NCBI GenBank assembly: GCA_035517775.1
Contig: DATIYF010000068.1
Location: forward strand, 1-64,000
Direction of reading: 5' to 3'
Length of the DNA: 64,000 bases
From: DATIYF01 sp035517775
GTDB lineage: Bacteria > Acidobacteriota > Terriglobia > Terriglobales > Acidobacteriaceae
Shown: positions 52,084 through 61,672 of the stretch, piece after piece
How the letters are laid out: every line of letters begins with the position of its first letter
How positions within the stretch are numbered: the first letter of the stretch is position 1
Program-made: the position numbers and the translations under genes
Notes under the pieces: generated by a model
What the model was told of the DNA's origin: nothing
What the model saw: only the letters and a program-made list of their open reading frames with translations
Database searches by the model: none

Positions 52084-53805
52084 CTATCCCTGCACCGACA
52101 GCAGGAACGGTTGCTCGAACGCTTCCGCGATCCAGCGCAGAAAGCGGGCGGCGTCGGCGCCATCAATCAGGCGATGGTCATAGGAAAGCGAAAGCGGCAG
52201 GACCAGCCGAGGCTCGAACTTGCCGTTGCTCCACACTGGCTCCATGCTCGAACGCGAGAGGCCGAGAATCGCCACCTCGGGAAAATTCACGATCGGGGAA
52301 AACCCGGTGCCGCCGATGCCGCCAAGATTGGTGATGGTGAAGGTGCCCCCTTCCATATCCTGCGGGGTGAGCTTCTTGTCGCGCGCCTTCTTGGAAAACT
52401 GGGTCAGCTCGGCCGCCAGCTCGACGATATTTTTCTTATCCACATCGCGAATCACCGGCACCAGCAGGCCGCGATCGGTATCCACGGCCACGCCGATGTG
52501 GATGTACTGCTTATAGACAATTTCCTCTTTGGCCATGTCGAGGCTGGCGTTGAACTGGGGAAAAATCTTGAGCGCGGAAGCGCAGACCTTTAGCGCGATG
52601 GCGGTGACCGTCATCTTGCCCCCCGCCTCCTGCGCCTTGGGGGCAAAGCGGGCGCGCAGTTGCTCGAGTTCGGTGATATCGGCTTTATCCTGCTGGGTGA
52701 CGTGCGGAATGGAGGTCCAGGCCTGCCACAGATGCTCGGCGGTCTTGCGCCGCACGCCGCGCATGGAAACGCGCTCTACCTGCCCCCACCTGCTGAAGTC
52801 GGGGAGGGCTGCGGCGGCGAAATGCGATTCGCGGGGCGCCTGGGCGGCAGCAGTTGCGGAGAGCAGCATCTGCTTGGCGTGGGCTTTGACGTCGTCTTCG
52901 CTGATGCGCCCGCCCGGGCCTGTGCCTTTCACTTCGTGGATCTCCACGCCGAGCTCGCGGGCCAGGCGGCGCGTGTGCGGCGCGGCCGGAACCGGTTCGC
53001 GATGCTCGTGGCCCCTGGTTCGCTCCAGATGCGCCGGCATGGAAAACGCCGGCGGCGCAGCCTGTGGCTGATCGGGCGGCAGCGCCTGCTCTTCGGTTTT
53101 ACCCTCAGCCCGAATTAACGCCTGGAAGGCAAGGCGCGCGCCATGCTGGCCGGAGACATGTTCTACCGGTTCATGCTGTTGGCGCTCTGGAGCCGTGGCA
53201 GCGCCTTCGAGCGTAAAAATTACCTGCCCGACCTTAACTTTCTCGCCGGCCTTGACCAGAACATTTTTCACCACCCCGCTGATGGTAGAGGGAACTTCCA
53301 CGACGGCTTTGTCGGTTTCCAGCTCCATCACCGGCTGGCCTTCGGTGACTTTCGCGCCGGGCTCGATCATGAGCCGAACCAGATCGCCCTGATGAATGTT
53401 TTCGCCGAGCTCCGGAAGCTTGAATTCCGCGGGGCCGGATGCAGGCGCGGCCTGGGATGGGGCAGCCGCCGGAGGCGCGGGGGCCGAAGGCGCGCGTTGC
53501 GCCGTCGCGGCGGGGGCAGTCGCAGGTTTCTCCGCCTTCGGCGGCCTCGCCTCCACTACTTTTGCCCCGGCTCCATTCTCGACGGTAAAAATCACCTGGC
53601 CAACTTTGATCTTTTCGCCTTCTTTGACGTGGACTTCTTTCACCGTCCCGCTCACCGAAGAGGGGACTTCGACCACGGCTTTGTCGGTCTCCAACTCCAT
53701 CACCGGCTGGCCTTCGGTGATGCTGGCGCCGGGCGAAATCATCAGGCGCACTAAGTCCCCCTGATGAATGTTTTCGCCCAGCTCGGGAAGCTTGAATTCA
53801 GTCAC
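52084..53805 (-). CDS. aceF: Pyruvate dehydrogenase E2, dihydrolipoyl acetyltransferase
   Basis: This 573-residue E2 core protein has two nearly identical lipoyl domains with attachment lysines K42 and K166, both in MELETDKAVVEVPS. Ala/Pro-rich linkers, a peripheral subunit-binding domain (about 280-320; RRLARELGVEIHEVKGTGPG) and a catalytic domain follow. The catalytic HxxxD is in SYDHRLIDGADAARF. Translation starts at GTG. The gene follows aceE by about 160 bases containing dispersed repeats and precedes the SnoaL-like gene by six bases. Confidence 0.93.
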   Translation of the reverse strand: MTEFKLPELGENIHQGDLVRLMISPGASITEGQPVMELETDKAVVEVPSSVSGTVKEVHVKEGEKIKVGQVIFTVENGAGAKVVEARPPKAEKPATAPAATAQRAPSAPAPPAAAPSQAAPASGPAEFKLPELGENIHQGDLVRLMIEPGAKVTEGQPVMELETDKAVVEVPSTISGVVKNVLVKAGEKVKVGQVIFTLEGAATAPERQQHEPVEHVSGQHGARLAFQALIRAEGKTEEQALPPDQPQAAPPAFSMPAHLERTRGHEHREPVPAAPHTRRLARELGVEIHEVKGTGPGGRISEDDVKAHAKQMLLSATAAAQAPRESHFAAAALPDFSRWGQVERVSMRGVRRKTAEHLWQAWTSIPHVTQQDKADITELEQLRARFAPKAQEAGGKMTVTAIALKVCASALKIFPQFNASLDMAKEEIVYKQYIHIGVAVDTDRGLLVPVIRDVDKKNIVELAAELTQFSKKARDKKLTPQDMEGGTFTITNLGGIGGTGFSPIVNFPEVAILGLSRSSMEPVWSNGKFEPRLVLPLSLSYDHRLIDGADAARFLRWIAEAFEQPFLLSVQG

Positions 53806-53811
53806 GCGGCG

Positions 53812-53950
53812 CTTAGCTCCTGGCTTGTCGTTCTGGCTTCCGGTTCTCGCCCTACCTTCAGCTTCCAGCTTTTGTCATTGCGGGCGAAGCGGGAAATCTG
53901 CTGTTCTCTGGCCGCCTAAAAACAAATTCCTCGCTGCCTTCGGAATGACA
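53812..53950. repeat. Two repeat elements in aceE-aceF gap
   Basis: At 53812-53872 a run of CTGGCTT/CAGCTTC-type units resembles the variant heptamer element of the atpD-atpC gap. At 53873-53902 TGTCATTGCGGGCGAAGCGG begins an arm whose near-complement lies at 53924-53950 (AAATTCCTCGCTGCCTTCGG AATGACA). This is the inverted form of the element seen singly at 35563. Confidence 0.82.
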
Positions 53951-53966
53951 ATACCTGCTGGTCTCT

Positions 53967-56675
53967 TCAGCTGGCCGCCGGATTCGCCTTCCCCGCATCG
54001 ATTCCCAAATCTTTCACCGCCTGCATAATCACTTCCGGCTTGATCTGTTGTTCGCGCAACAGGGCGTGCAGCGTAGCCAGCACAATGTGTTTCGCATCTA
54101 CTTCGAAAAAGTCGCGCAGCGCGGCGCGGTTTTCGCTGCGGCCGAAGCCATCGGTGCCGAGGGCCACCAGGAGGCGCGGCATCCAACGCGAAAGCGATTC
54201 CGGCAGCACCTTCATATAATCGGACGCGGCCACCAGCACTCCCGGCGCATTCTTCATGCACTCGGTCACGTATGGTACTCGCGGCTTCTCCGTCGGATGC
54301 AGCATGTTCCAGCGCTCGCAGTCGTTGCCGTCGCGGTACAGTTCTTTGTAGCTGGTGACGCTCCAGACGTCGCCCGCGACGCCGTACTTTTCTTCCAGAA
54401 TCTGCTGCGCCTTGAGCACTTCGAACATGATGGCGCCGCTGCCAAACAGCTGCGCGCGCAGCTTGGCATCCTTCTTCGCTGAGGCTTTGAAGCGGTACAT
54501 TCCCTTCAGAATTCCTTCGCGAACCCCGTTGCCCTGCGGCATTTCAGGCATGGGTACGGGCTCGTTGGTCACCGTCAGGTAATAGAACACCGGGTCCTGG
54601 TCCACGTACATGCGCTTGATGCCATCCTGGATGATGATGGCAATCTCGTAGGCGAAGGCGGGGTCGTATGCCATCAGGTTCGGCACGGAAAGCGCCAGCA
54701 CGTGGCTGTGGCCATCCTGGTGCTGCAAGCCCTCGCCGGCCAACGTAGTGCGTCCGGCGGTGCCGCCGACCAGAAAGCCACGCGTGCGCTGGTCAGCCGC
54801 CGCCCAGATCAGATCGCCGATGCGCTGAAAGCCGAACATGGAGTAGTAAATAAAAAACGGGATGGTGTTGATCCCGTGGGTCGCATAAGCTGTGCCGGCG
54901 GCGATAAAGGAGCATACCGAGCCGGATTCCGTAATGCCCTCTTCCAGAATCTGGCCCTCTTTGGCTTCTTTGTAGTAGAGCAGGGTGTCCATGTCCACCG
55001 GCTCATAGAGCTGGCCCACGCTGGAATAAATGCCCACCTGGCGGAACAGCGCCTCCATGCCGAAGGTGCGGGCTTCGTCGGGAATAATCGGCACGATCAG
55101 GCGGCCGACTTCCTGGTCACGCAGCAGCTTGCCCAGTACGCGCACGAAAACCATGGTGGTTGAAACTTCGCGGCCCTCGGTGCCTTTGTAGAATTCCTCG
55201 AAGTGCGATTCAGCCACCGGGGTGAGAGGTTTGGCGCGCACTTTGCGCTCGGGTAGATAGCCGCCCAGTTCCTGGCGGCGCTCCTGCATGTAACGAACTT
55301 CGGGACTGTCATCGGCCGGACGATAAAACGGCGCCTCGTGCAGTTCTTCGTCGGGAATGGGGATGCCGAAGCGCGAGCGGAACATGCGCAGCTCTTCGTC
55401 ATTGAGCTTCTTTTGCTGGTGGGTGATGTTCTTACCCTCGCCCGCCTCGCCCAGGCCGTAGCCCTTGATGGTCTTGGCCAGAATGATGGTCGGCGAACCG
55501 GTATGCTCGAAGGCGGCCTTATAGGCGGCGTGCACCTTAATGGGATCATGCCCGCCCAGGCGCAAGCGGGAGAGCTGTTCGTCGGAGAGATGCTCCACCA
55601 TGCGCAGCAGGCGCGGGTCGCTGCCGAAAAGGTTCTGGCGGAAATAGGCGCCGCTCTCGACGAAATATTTCTGGTACTGGCCGTCGGTGATCTCGCCCAG
55701 CCGCCGCACCAGCAACCCATCGCGGTCATTCTGGATCAGGGTGTCCCAATCGCTGCCCCAGATCACTTTGATCACGTTCCAGCCGGCGCCGCGGAAAATC
55801 GCCTCCAGCTCCTGAATGATCTTGCCGTTGCCCCGCACCGGGCCATCCAGCCGTTGCAGGTTGCAATTGACCACAAAAATCAGGTTGTCGAGTTTCTCCC
55901 GCGAAGCCAGAGTGATGGAGCCGAGCGATTCCGGCTCATCCATCTCTCCATCGCCCATGAATGCCCACACCTTGCCGCTGGTGGATTTCTTGAGCCCGCG
56001 GTTCTCCAGATAGCGCATGAAGCGGGCGTGGTAGATGGCCTGGATCGGCCCCAACCCCATAGAGACGGTAGGAAACTCCCAGAAATCGGGCATCAGCCAG
56101 GGATGGGGATAAGAGGAAAGCCCGCCGCCGGGTTTCAACTCGCGGCGAAAGTTCTGCAGCTTTTCTTTGGGAATGCGGCCTTCGAGATAAGCGCGCGCAT
56201 ACATGCCCGGGGCGGCGTGGCCCTGAAAATAAACGATGTCGCGGTCGCCATCTTCGGTGCGGGCGCGAAGAAAATGATTGAAAGCAACCTCATACAGCGT
56301 GGCGGCAGAGGCATAAGTTGAAATGTGGCCGCCAATGCCATCCTGAATCTTGTTGGCCCGCACCACCATGGCCAGGGCATTCCAGCGCACCAGACTCTTG
56401 ATGCGCCGCTCCATCTCCTGGCTACCGGGAAAGGGCGCCTGCAGCCGCGAGGGAATGGTGTTCTGGTAGGGGGTGGTGGCGGTGAAGGGCAGGTTGACCC
56501 CGGCTTCGCGCCGCGCATGCAGAGAGAGCTGCTGCAGCAGCCTCCCCGCCCGCTCCGGGCCGCCCCTGGAGAGCACATAATCCAAGGAATCGATCCATTC
56601 CCGGGTTTCCACCACCTCGGAACCGTTGCTCTGAATTTCCGCCAAGGCAAAAATCTCCCTCTTAGGCTCAAACAT
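53967..56675 (-). CDS. aceE: Pyruvate dehydrogenase E1, homodimeric type
   Basis: This is a large single-chain E1 of about 902 residues that decarboxylates pyruvate using thiamine diphosphate. The ThDP motif is in VWAFMGDGEMDEPESLGSIT followed by NLIFVVNCNLQRLDGPVRGN. Later segments include RTFGMEALFRQVGIYSSVGQ and GLQHQDGHSHVLALSVPN. I chose ATG at 56675 (MFEPKREIFALAEIQSNGSE), which matches the family; the frame stays open almost 300 bases further but would overlap the divergent dps gene. It is the first gene of aceE-aceF-SnoaL-lpd. Confidence 0.95.
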   Translation of the reverse strand: MFEPKREIFALAEIQSNGSEVVETREWIDSLDYVLSRGGPERAGRLLQQLSLHARREAGVNLPFTATTPYQNTIPSRLQAPFPGSQEMERRIKSLVRWNALAMVVRANKIQDGIGGHISTYASAATLYEVAFNHFLRARTEDGDRDIVYFQGHAAPGMYARAYLEGRIPKEKLQNFRRELKPGGGLSSYPHPWLMPDFWEFPTVSMGLGPIQAIYHARFMRYLENRGLKKSTSGKVWAFMGDGEMDEPESLGSITLASREKLDNLIFVVNCNLQRLDGPVRGNGKIIQELEAIFRGAGWNVIKVIWGSDWDTLIQNDRDGLLVRRLGEITDGQYQKYFVESGAYFRQNLFGSDPRLLRMVEHLSDEQLSRLRLGGHDPIKVHAAYKAAFEHTGSPTIILAKTIKGYGLGEAGEGKNITHQQKKLNDEELRMFRSRFGIPIPDEELHEAPFYRPADDSPEVRYMQERRQELGGYLPERKVRAKPLTPVAESHFEEFYKGTEGREVSTTMVFVRVLGKLLRDQEVGRLIVPIIPDEARTFGMEALFRQVGIYSSVGQLYEPVDMDTLLYYKEAKEGQILEEGITESGSVCSFIAAGTAYATHGINTIPFFIYYSMFGFQRIGDLIWAAADQRTRGFLVGGTAGRTTLAGEGLQHQDGHSHVLALSVPNLMAYDPAFAYEIAIIIQDGIKRMYVDQDPVFYYLTVTNEPVPMPEMPQGNGVREGILKGMYRFKASAKKDAKLRAQLFGSGAIMFEVLKAQQILEEKYGVAGDVWSVTSYKELYRDGNDCERWNMLHPTEKPRVPYVTECMKNAPGVLVAASDYMKVLPESLSRWMPRLLVALGTDGFGRSENRAALRDFFEVDAKHIVLATLHALLREQQIKPEVIMQAVKDLGIDAGKANPAAS

Positions 56676-56864
56676 TCCATAATAGACAATCACGCGGAAT
56701 TTTGCTGGCTTCCACTCCCCCTGGCCGCGTCGGGCGCCCCGGCGCCGGCAAACCTTCCAGTAAACTGCTTTTCCCTCTCTGGAATCGAAGCATGGCGCGG
56801 TTGGGTCGTCCGGGCCTCGAGATGCATCCAACCCACTAACTCGCAGAGATGAGGAGAGCTTTCC

Positions 56865-57464
56865 ATGGCAAGAAAAGTCGCATCCGGCAACCACGATCGC
56901 GTAAGCGCCCAACCCCGCATTCACCAGAACGGGCGCGAAATCCAGAAATACGGCACGGTGACCCACGCCCTGCCCCTCGAACTGGAAGAGCCAGTCCGGC
57001 TGGAGATGACCGAACAGCTCAACCAGATGTTGGCCGACACCATGACCGTGCGCGACCTGTACAAGAAGTCACACTGGCAGGTGGCCGGTCCTACCTTCTA
57101 CCAGCTTCACCTGCTTTTCGATAAGCATTACGGCGAACAGGCCGAACTGGTGGATACCATTGCCGAACGCATTCAGCTTCTTGGCGGAATCAGCGTTGCC
57201 ATGGCGCACGATGTGGCTGAGACCACGCAGATCGAGCGGCCGCCGCGCGGGCGCGAGGAGGTTCCAGTGCAGATTTCGCGCCTGCTGGATGCGCACCAGA
57301 TCATCATCCGCCAGTGCCGCGAGCTGGCACAGAGGGCGGATAAGCTCGGCGATGATGGCACCAACGACATGGTCATCAGCGACGTTCTGCGCACCAATGA
57401 GCTGCAGGTCTGGTTTTTGAGCGAGCACCTGGTGGACGCTCCGCTGGTGGAAGCAGAGGATTGA
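56865..57464 (+). CDS. dps: Dps family DNA-binding ferritin-like protein
   Basis: This 199-residue protein is a four-helix Dps/mini-ferritin that stores iron and protects DNA from oxidative damage. The ferroxidase region is MTVRDLYKKSHWQVAGPTFY with the conserved His, followed by FDKHYGEQAELVDTIAERIQ. The N-terminal tail of about 35 residues is basic (MARKVASGNHDRVSAQPRIH), as expected for DNA binding. GAGGAG precedes the start by eight bases. It is divergent from aceE. Confidence 0.92.
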   Translation: MARKVASGNHDRVSAQPRIHQNGREIQKYGTVTHALPLELEEPVRLEMTEQLNQMLADTMTVRDLYKKSHWQVAGPTFYQLHLLFDKHYGEQAELVDTIAERIQLLGGISVAMAHDVAETTQIERPPRGREEVPVQISRLLDAHQIIIRQCRELAQRADKLGDDGTNDMVISDVLRTNELQVWFLSEHLVDAPLVEAED

Positions 57465-57570
57465 CTTTCATTCGTGTCCCTGGCGCCTGCGGTCAAGCGA
57501 AGTCTGAAGGGCGGCGGTGTGCCCGCAGGTGAGCACAAACTCGAGCGGACGGAAGGTACAATAAGCGCCT

Positions 57571-58464
57571 ATGGCAGCCGCTTCGCGCCGTTTTGCGTTT
57601 GTTCAGCTGGATGTTTTCTCCGCCCGGCCGCTCGAGGGGAATTCGCTCGCCGTTTTTCCTGACGGCCGCGGCCTCAGCGACCAGGAGATGCAGGCCGTCG
57701 CCAAAGAGATGAATCTCTCGGAGACGACCTTTATTTTGCCGGGAGATGCCTCCGCCGAGCGCGAGAAGGGCGTCCGTGTGCGCATCTTTACCGTCTCGGA
57801 AGAGCTTCCCTTTGCCGGGCATCCCACGCTGGGCACAGCCTTCGCGCTGCGCGGCTCGAGCGGCGCTCCCGAGGTTGCCCTCAATCTCAACGTGGGAAAG
57901 ATTCCGGTTCGCTTCGAAGAGAAGGACGGCCAGCCTGCCTTTGGCGAGATGACGCAGGCGGAGCCGCAGTTCGGCCGGCGCCACGATCGCGAAGCCGTGG
58001 TTCGCGCCGCCGGTCTGCGCGATGGCGATATTGACCCTTCGCTGCCCATCCAGAGCGTCTCTACCGGCTTGCCCTTCACCATTGTTCCCTTGCGCGGCCT
58101 GGAGGTGATGCGCCGCCTGCACGTGGACCTGCGAGCGGCTGCCGAATATCTGCAAAAAGCCGAGGGAAAGTTTTTCTACTTCGTGTGCCGTGAAACGGTG
58201 GACCCTGAAGCCCGCCTGCACGCCCGCATGTTGTTCTACAACGGGGAAGACCCGGCCACGGGCTCGGCTGCCGGTTGCGCCGCTGCCTGGATGGCTGCCA
58301 ACGGGGTGATGGCCCCCGAGGAGCGCGTCTGCATTGAGCAGGGAATTGAGATGAATCGCCCCAGCCGCATCTTTGTGCGCGCCTCGCGCCGTGATGATCG
58401 AGTGGTTAACGTCCGCGTCGGTGGAAATTGCGTTGAAGTGGCGCGCGGCGAACTGGTTCTCTAG
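57571..58464 (+). CDS. PhzF family isomerase
   Basis: This 297-residue protein has the two-lobed diaminopimelate-epimerase-like fold of PhzF. The N-terminal lobe starts FAFVQLDVFSARPLEGNSLA, and the catalytic glutamate is in LSETTFIL. FAGHPTLGTAFAL and the C-terminal-lobe signature DPATGSAAGCAAAWM are conserved. PhzF isomerises an intermediate in phenazine synthesis, but most bacterial homologues occur without phenazine genes, as here. The substrate is unknown. Confidence 0.88.
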   Translation: MAAASRRFAFVQLDVFSARPLEGNSLAVFPDGRGLSDQEMQAVAKEMNLSETTFILPGDASAEREKGVRVRIFTVSEELPFAGHPTLGTAFALRGSSGAPEVALNLNVGKIPVRFEEKDGQPAFGEMTQAEPQFGRRHDREAVVRAAGLRDGDIDPSLPIQSVSTGLPFTIVPLRGLEVMRRLHVDLRAAAEYLQKAEGKFFYFVCRETVDPEARLHARMLFYNGEDPATGSAAGCAAAWMAANGVMAPEERVCIEQGIEMNRPSRIFVRASRRDDRVVNVRVGGNCVEVARGELVL

Positions 58465-58669
58465 CTTTGCACGCGCAAGATTCAGAAATTACGCAGCGCG
58501 CAACCTACTGTCGTTCTATTTTCGCGATCTCTTCCGGTTTACCTTAGCGGCACTTTACATTCTTCGCCTGGGCCGTTAGGATGCATCTCGCTCCCAGATC
58601 GTTCATCGTTTGAGAGTTTTCGATTCCCCCGGGCGTTGGCCCACATTCGCCCATTCGGAAACACGCATA

Positions 58670-59092
58670 ATGAAGCCAAAAAGAACCATTCTCTGCGTTG
58701 ATGAAAACGAACAGATGCTTTCCATCCGCAAGGTGCTGCTCGAAACCCGGGGCTACCGGGTGCGGGCCTGCGGCCGCGGCGCTGAGGCGCTGCAAGTCTT
58801 TCAGAATGGCGGCGTTGATCTGGTGCTCGCCGATCTTGCCGTACAGGATATGGATGGCGGGGTGCTGGTCGAGAAGATCAAGACTCTTTCACCGCAGACT
58901 CCGGCCATTCTGCTCTCAAGCAAAGCCAGAATCTACGACCGCGATACTCACGCCGACCTCTTTCTCGCCAAGGGGATGTACGATCCCGCGGAACTGCTCG
59001 AGCATATTCGCGTGCTGCTTATCCGCAAGCGCGGGCCCAAGCGGGCGCAAGCGCGTCCGCAGGAGCACCCGGCGCAGGTAGGCGCCGCCTAA
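58670..59092 (+). CDS. Single-domain response regulator
   Basis: This protein of about 140 residues is a CheY-like receiver domain. It has the acidic pocket in ILCVDENEQM, phosphoacceptor Asp in DLVLADLAVQDMDGG, Ser/Ser in ILLSSKA at the Thr/Ser position, and a lysine near FLAKGM. A basic tail (RKRGPKRAQARPQEH) ends it, and there is no output domain. I chose ATG at 58670, which gives MKPKRTILCVDE. The frame runs 20 codons further without conservation. No kinase partner is adjacent; the hybrid kinase at 61.7 kb is only a possible partner. Confidence 0.85.
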   Translation: MKPKRTILCVDENEQMLSIRKVLLETRGYRVRACGRGAEALQVFQNGGVDLVLADLAVQDMDGGVLVEKIKTLSPQTPAILLSSKARIYDRDTHADLFLAKGMYDPAELLEHIRVLLIRKRGPKRAQARPQEHPAQVGAA

Positions 59093-59180
59093 GCACCCGG
59101 TACCTCACTGCCGGCTCTCGGCTGTTCTCCCTCCGCCTCCACCGCCGCATCCAACGCTTCTTGTAGTATGGTTGCTTCGG

Positions 59181-59885
59181 ATGCCCGCATTCATCGAGGC
59201 CGTGGAATTACGCAAAACGTACCGCGTGGGCAAGATTGATGTGCCCGCGCTGGGCGGCGTTTCCTTCGCCATTCAAAAGGGAGAATTCGCCAGCGTTGTG
59301 GGGCCCTCGGGCAGCGGCAAGTCCACTCTGTTTTATCTGCTGGGCGGGCTGACCAGGGCCGATTCCGGGCATGTGTTTCTCGACGGCGACGATTTCGCCC
59401 AACTCTCCGACGCCCAGCTCACCCGCATGCGGCGCAAGAAGATCGGCTTCGTATTCCAGAAATTCAACCTGCTGCCCACGCTCGATGCCCGCAGCAACAT
59501 TGACATTGCGCTCGATATTTCCGGGCATAATGGCTACGATCCCGCGTTTTTCAACAAGATCGTCGAGCTGCTGGGAATTTCCAAGCGGCTGCATCACAGG
59601 CCCTCGGAGCTTTCCGGCGGCGAGCAGCAGCGGGTGGCGCTGGCGCGCGCCCTGATTCACAAACCGGTGGTGGTGCTGGCGGATGAGCCAACCGGCAATC
59701 TCGACACCAAGAATTCCGATATTGTTCTGCGCATGTTGCGCCAGTCCAACCGCGAGCTGGGCCAGACGGTGCTGATGATCACGCATAATCCGGCCGCGGC
59801 CGCCTTCGGTGACCGCATCATTCACCTGCGCGACGGCGAAATTGTCACGCCCGAAAAAGATCCGCAGTGGAGTGGGCACGAATAG
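59181..59885 (+). CDS. ABC transporter ATP-binding protein, LolD/MacB type
   Basis: This ABC ATPase of about 234 residues has Walker A GPSGSGKST, signature LSGGEQQRVALARAL, Walker B VVLADEPTGNLD and H-loop MITHNPAAA. It belongs to the branch that powers MacB-like and LolCDE-like exporters. No permease gene lies next to it in the window, so its membrane partner is elsewhere. The ATG at 59181 is preferred; an in-frame TTG three codons earlier is possible. Substrate is unknown (lipoprotein, peptide or drug efflux). Confidence 0.9.
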   Translation: MPAFIEAVELRKTYRVGKIDVPALGGVSFAIQKGEFASVVGPSGSGKSTLFYLLGGLTRADSGHVFLDGDDFAQLSDAQLTRMRRKKIGFVFQKFNLLPTLDARSNIDIALDISGHNGYDPAFFNKIVELLGISKRLHHRPSELSGGEQQRVALARALIHKPVVVLADEPTGNLDTKNSDIVLRMLRQSNRELGQTVLMITHNPAAAAFGDRIIHLRDGEIVTPEKDPQWSGHE

Positions 59886-59944
59886 CGCCGTGGCCTGTAC
59901 GTCCTGATTTGAGCGTTAAGAACGCAAACGGATCACGGCCTTAG

Positions 59945-59970
59945 TGAACCTTCGTGTTCCTTTGTGGTTG
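59945..59970. repeat. Single ACGAAGG-type arm
   Basis: TGAACCTTCGTGTTCCTTTG followed by TGGTTG matches the right arm of the accB-accC element (32778-32807). No left arm lies nearby. It stands 88 bases upstream of tRNA-Gly. Confidence 0.7.
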
Positions 59971-60015
59971 CATGGTTTGGGCTGGGGCACCGCGAACCCG
60001 GCCGTCGCCGTCTCA

Positions 60016-60044
60016 TTGCCCCCGAATTTCCCCTTCGCTATAAT
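60016..60044 (+). promoter_or_regulatory. Promoter of tRNA-Gly
   Basis: TTGCCC (60016-60021) and a perfect -10 TATAAT (60039-60044) are separated by exactly 17 bases. The mature tRNA begins 14 bases beyond the -10. This is the clearest sigma70-type promoter in the window. Confidence 0.8.
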
Positions 60045-60057
60045 CTGATTTGCACGA

Positions 60058-60132
<75 letters not shown>

Positions 60133-60247
60133 GAGCTTTCCGGAAGACCCTTGGCAGCAGGGGCCTTTCCTTTCGCCCTGGCGTGCGTTGTTCTAACCCC
60201 GGGGCAGATGGACTTTTTTTCCTCTTCCCGCTAATTTAGTGCCCGAA

Positions 60248-60322
60248 GGCGCGGTACCCAAGTGGTAAGGGAGAGGTCTGCAAAACCTTTATACGTGAGT
60301 TCGATTCTCACCCGCGCCTCCA
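60248..60322 (+). tRNA. tRNA-Cys (GCA)
   Basis: This 75-base cloverleaf has acceptor stem GGCGCGG pairing with CCGCGCC, anticodon loop CTGCAAA (anticodon GCA), T arm GTGAGTTCGATTCTCAC and discriminator T followed by encoded CCA. It lies 115 bases after tRNA-Gly and is probably cotranscribed with it. Confidence 0.96.
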
Positions 60323-60613
60323 GATTCCCCTGGGGTTAACTCACCGAAACCCCGGTTGACCCCCTCGCGATTTCCTGCTGTATACCTTGAAAAGTCCGCT
60401 CACGGTTGCGCTCGCCGCCTGATTGGAAAAACGGGTTGGAGTGGGACCGGGGAAGGCCGGCTGGAAATTCCGCTGCAAATTAAACAGGCGTCCCGGCTCT
60501 CGCGAGCCATTGGACGCCCGGGCAGCCCTCCCCCAGAACTGCTCAATCGCAGGGTAAAGTCGGTCAGTATTTCTGGGAATGGCACGGAGGTGCCAGCGGC
60601 ACCCACCAACGTG

Positions 60614-61672
60614 CTACCCCGGTCGCGATGGCCGGTCGGCCCGCGAGACTGGACTGGGGGCCGTCTCGGGGAGCTCGGGGGCTGGCTTTCCGGCAGGCGC
60701 GGGAGCGGCCTCAACCCGGTTTCGCCCTTTGGCTTTAGCAAGATAGAGGGCCTCGTCGGCCACCCGCACCAAGGTTTCATAGTCATGCGTGGCCACGCTT
60801 TCGGTGGAAGCTACACCGATGCTGAGGGCGATGGGTATGCTTCCGGAGGCCGTTCCGACCGGCCGGGAGGCAACCGCAATCCGTACTCTCTCGGCGCTGG
60901 CCGCCAGATCGACAGCGCTACAGCCGGGAACCACAACCAGGAACTCTTCTCCTCCGAAACGGCCAACGGAGTCGTAGCTGCGCACCGCTTCGGTCAGGCG
61001 TCGAGCCAGCTCCCGCAACACCTCATCCCCAACCATGTGGCCATGAGAATCATTAATTGCCTTGAAGTGATCAAGATCCAGCATCATGATGCCGAGTCCC
61101 GGGCCGCCGCGGTAGTAGCGCTGCATTTCGCCGCGCAGCCGCTCCAGGATGGCGCTGCGGCTCCACAGGCCGGTCAGCGTGTCGTGCGAGGCTTCGAACT
61201 GCAGCGCCTTCTGGGCGCGTAGAAGGGCCTCCTGTAAGTGCAAGATCCGCTCGCCGGCGCGCAGCCGGGCGCGCAACTCCTCCACATTGAAAGGCTTAGT
61301 TAGATAGTCGTCCGCCCCGGCGTCCAGACCGGCCACTACATCCTGTTTGTCATCGCGGGCGGTCAGCAGCAGGACGTAGCGGTAGGGGCGAGGGTCGGCA
61401 TCGCGAAGGCGCCGGCAGACTTCCGGGCCATCCATCTGGGGCATCATCCAGTCCACGATGGCCATTTCCGGAGAATCCGCTTGCTGCAACACCCTCCATG
61501 CGTCCTGACCATTGTCCACCGAGATCACGGTGTAGTTCCATTTTGTGAGCCAGGTTTCAAGCACGTGGCGAAAAATAGGATCGTCCTCGGCCACCAGCAC
61601 AGTATCGAGTGCTCGGGCTTCACCCTCGGCATTGCCCGGCGCCGAGATGGCGGGCTGCGCAGTCTCGCTCAC
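60614..61672 (-). CDS. Receiver-GGDEF diguanylate cyclase
   Basis: This 352-residue protein has a receiver domain (about 22-140; VLVAEDDPIFRHVLETWLTK, phosphoacceptor in AIVDWMMPQMDG, lysine in DYLTKPF) and a GGDEF domain (about 165-320; HDTLTGLWSRSAIL, active site GRFGGEEFLVVV). The product-inhibition site RSYD lies five residues before GGEEF, so feedback by c-di-GMP is expected. The sequence suggests phosphorylation-controlled synthesis of c-di-GMP. It overlaps the upstream hybrid kinase by four bases, so they form a pair. A Pro/Ala-rich tail ends the protein. Confidence 0.93.
   Translation of the reverse strand: MSETAQPAISAPGNAEGEARALDTVLVAEDDPIFRHVLETWLTKWNYTVISVDNGQDAWRVLQQADSPEMAIVDWMMPQMDGPEVCRRLRDADPRPYRYVLLLTARDDKQDVVAGLDAGADDYLTKPFNVEELRARLRAGERILHLQEALLRAQKALQFEASHDTLTGLWSRSAILERLRGEMQRYYRGGPGLGIMMLDLDHFKAINDSHGHMVGDEVLRELARRLTEAVRSYDSVGRFGGEEFLVVVPGCSAVDLAASAERVRIAVASRPVGTASGSIPIALSIGVASTESVATHDYETLVRVADEALYLAKAKGRNRVEAAPAPAGKPAPELPETAPSPVSRADRPSRPG

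Noticed and set aside
56676..56966. 97-codon upstream extension of aceE
   Set aside because: Not conserved in E1 proteins and overlaps the divergent dps gene; ATG at 56675 matches the family.
60356..61222. Plus-strand open frame of 288 codons after the tRNAs
   Set aside because: Mostly opposite the REC-GGDEF gene; the non-overlapping part (60323-60613) has no recognisable protein or RNA feature.
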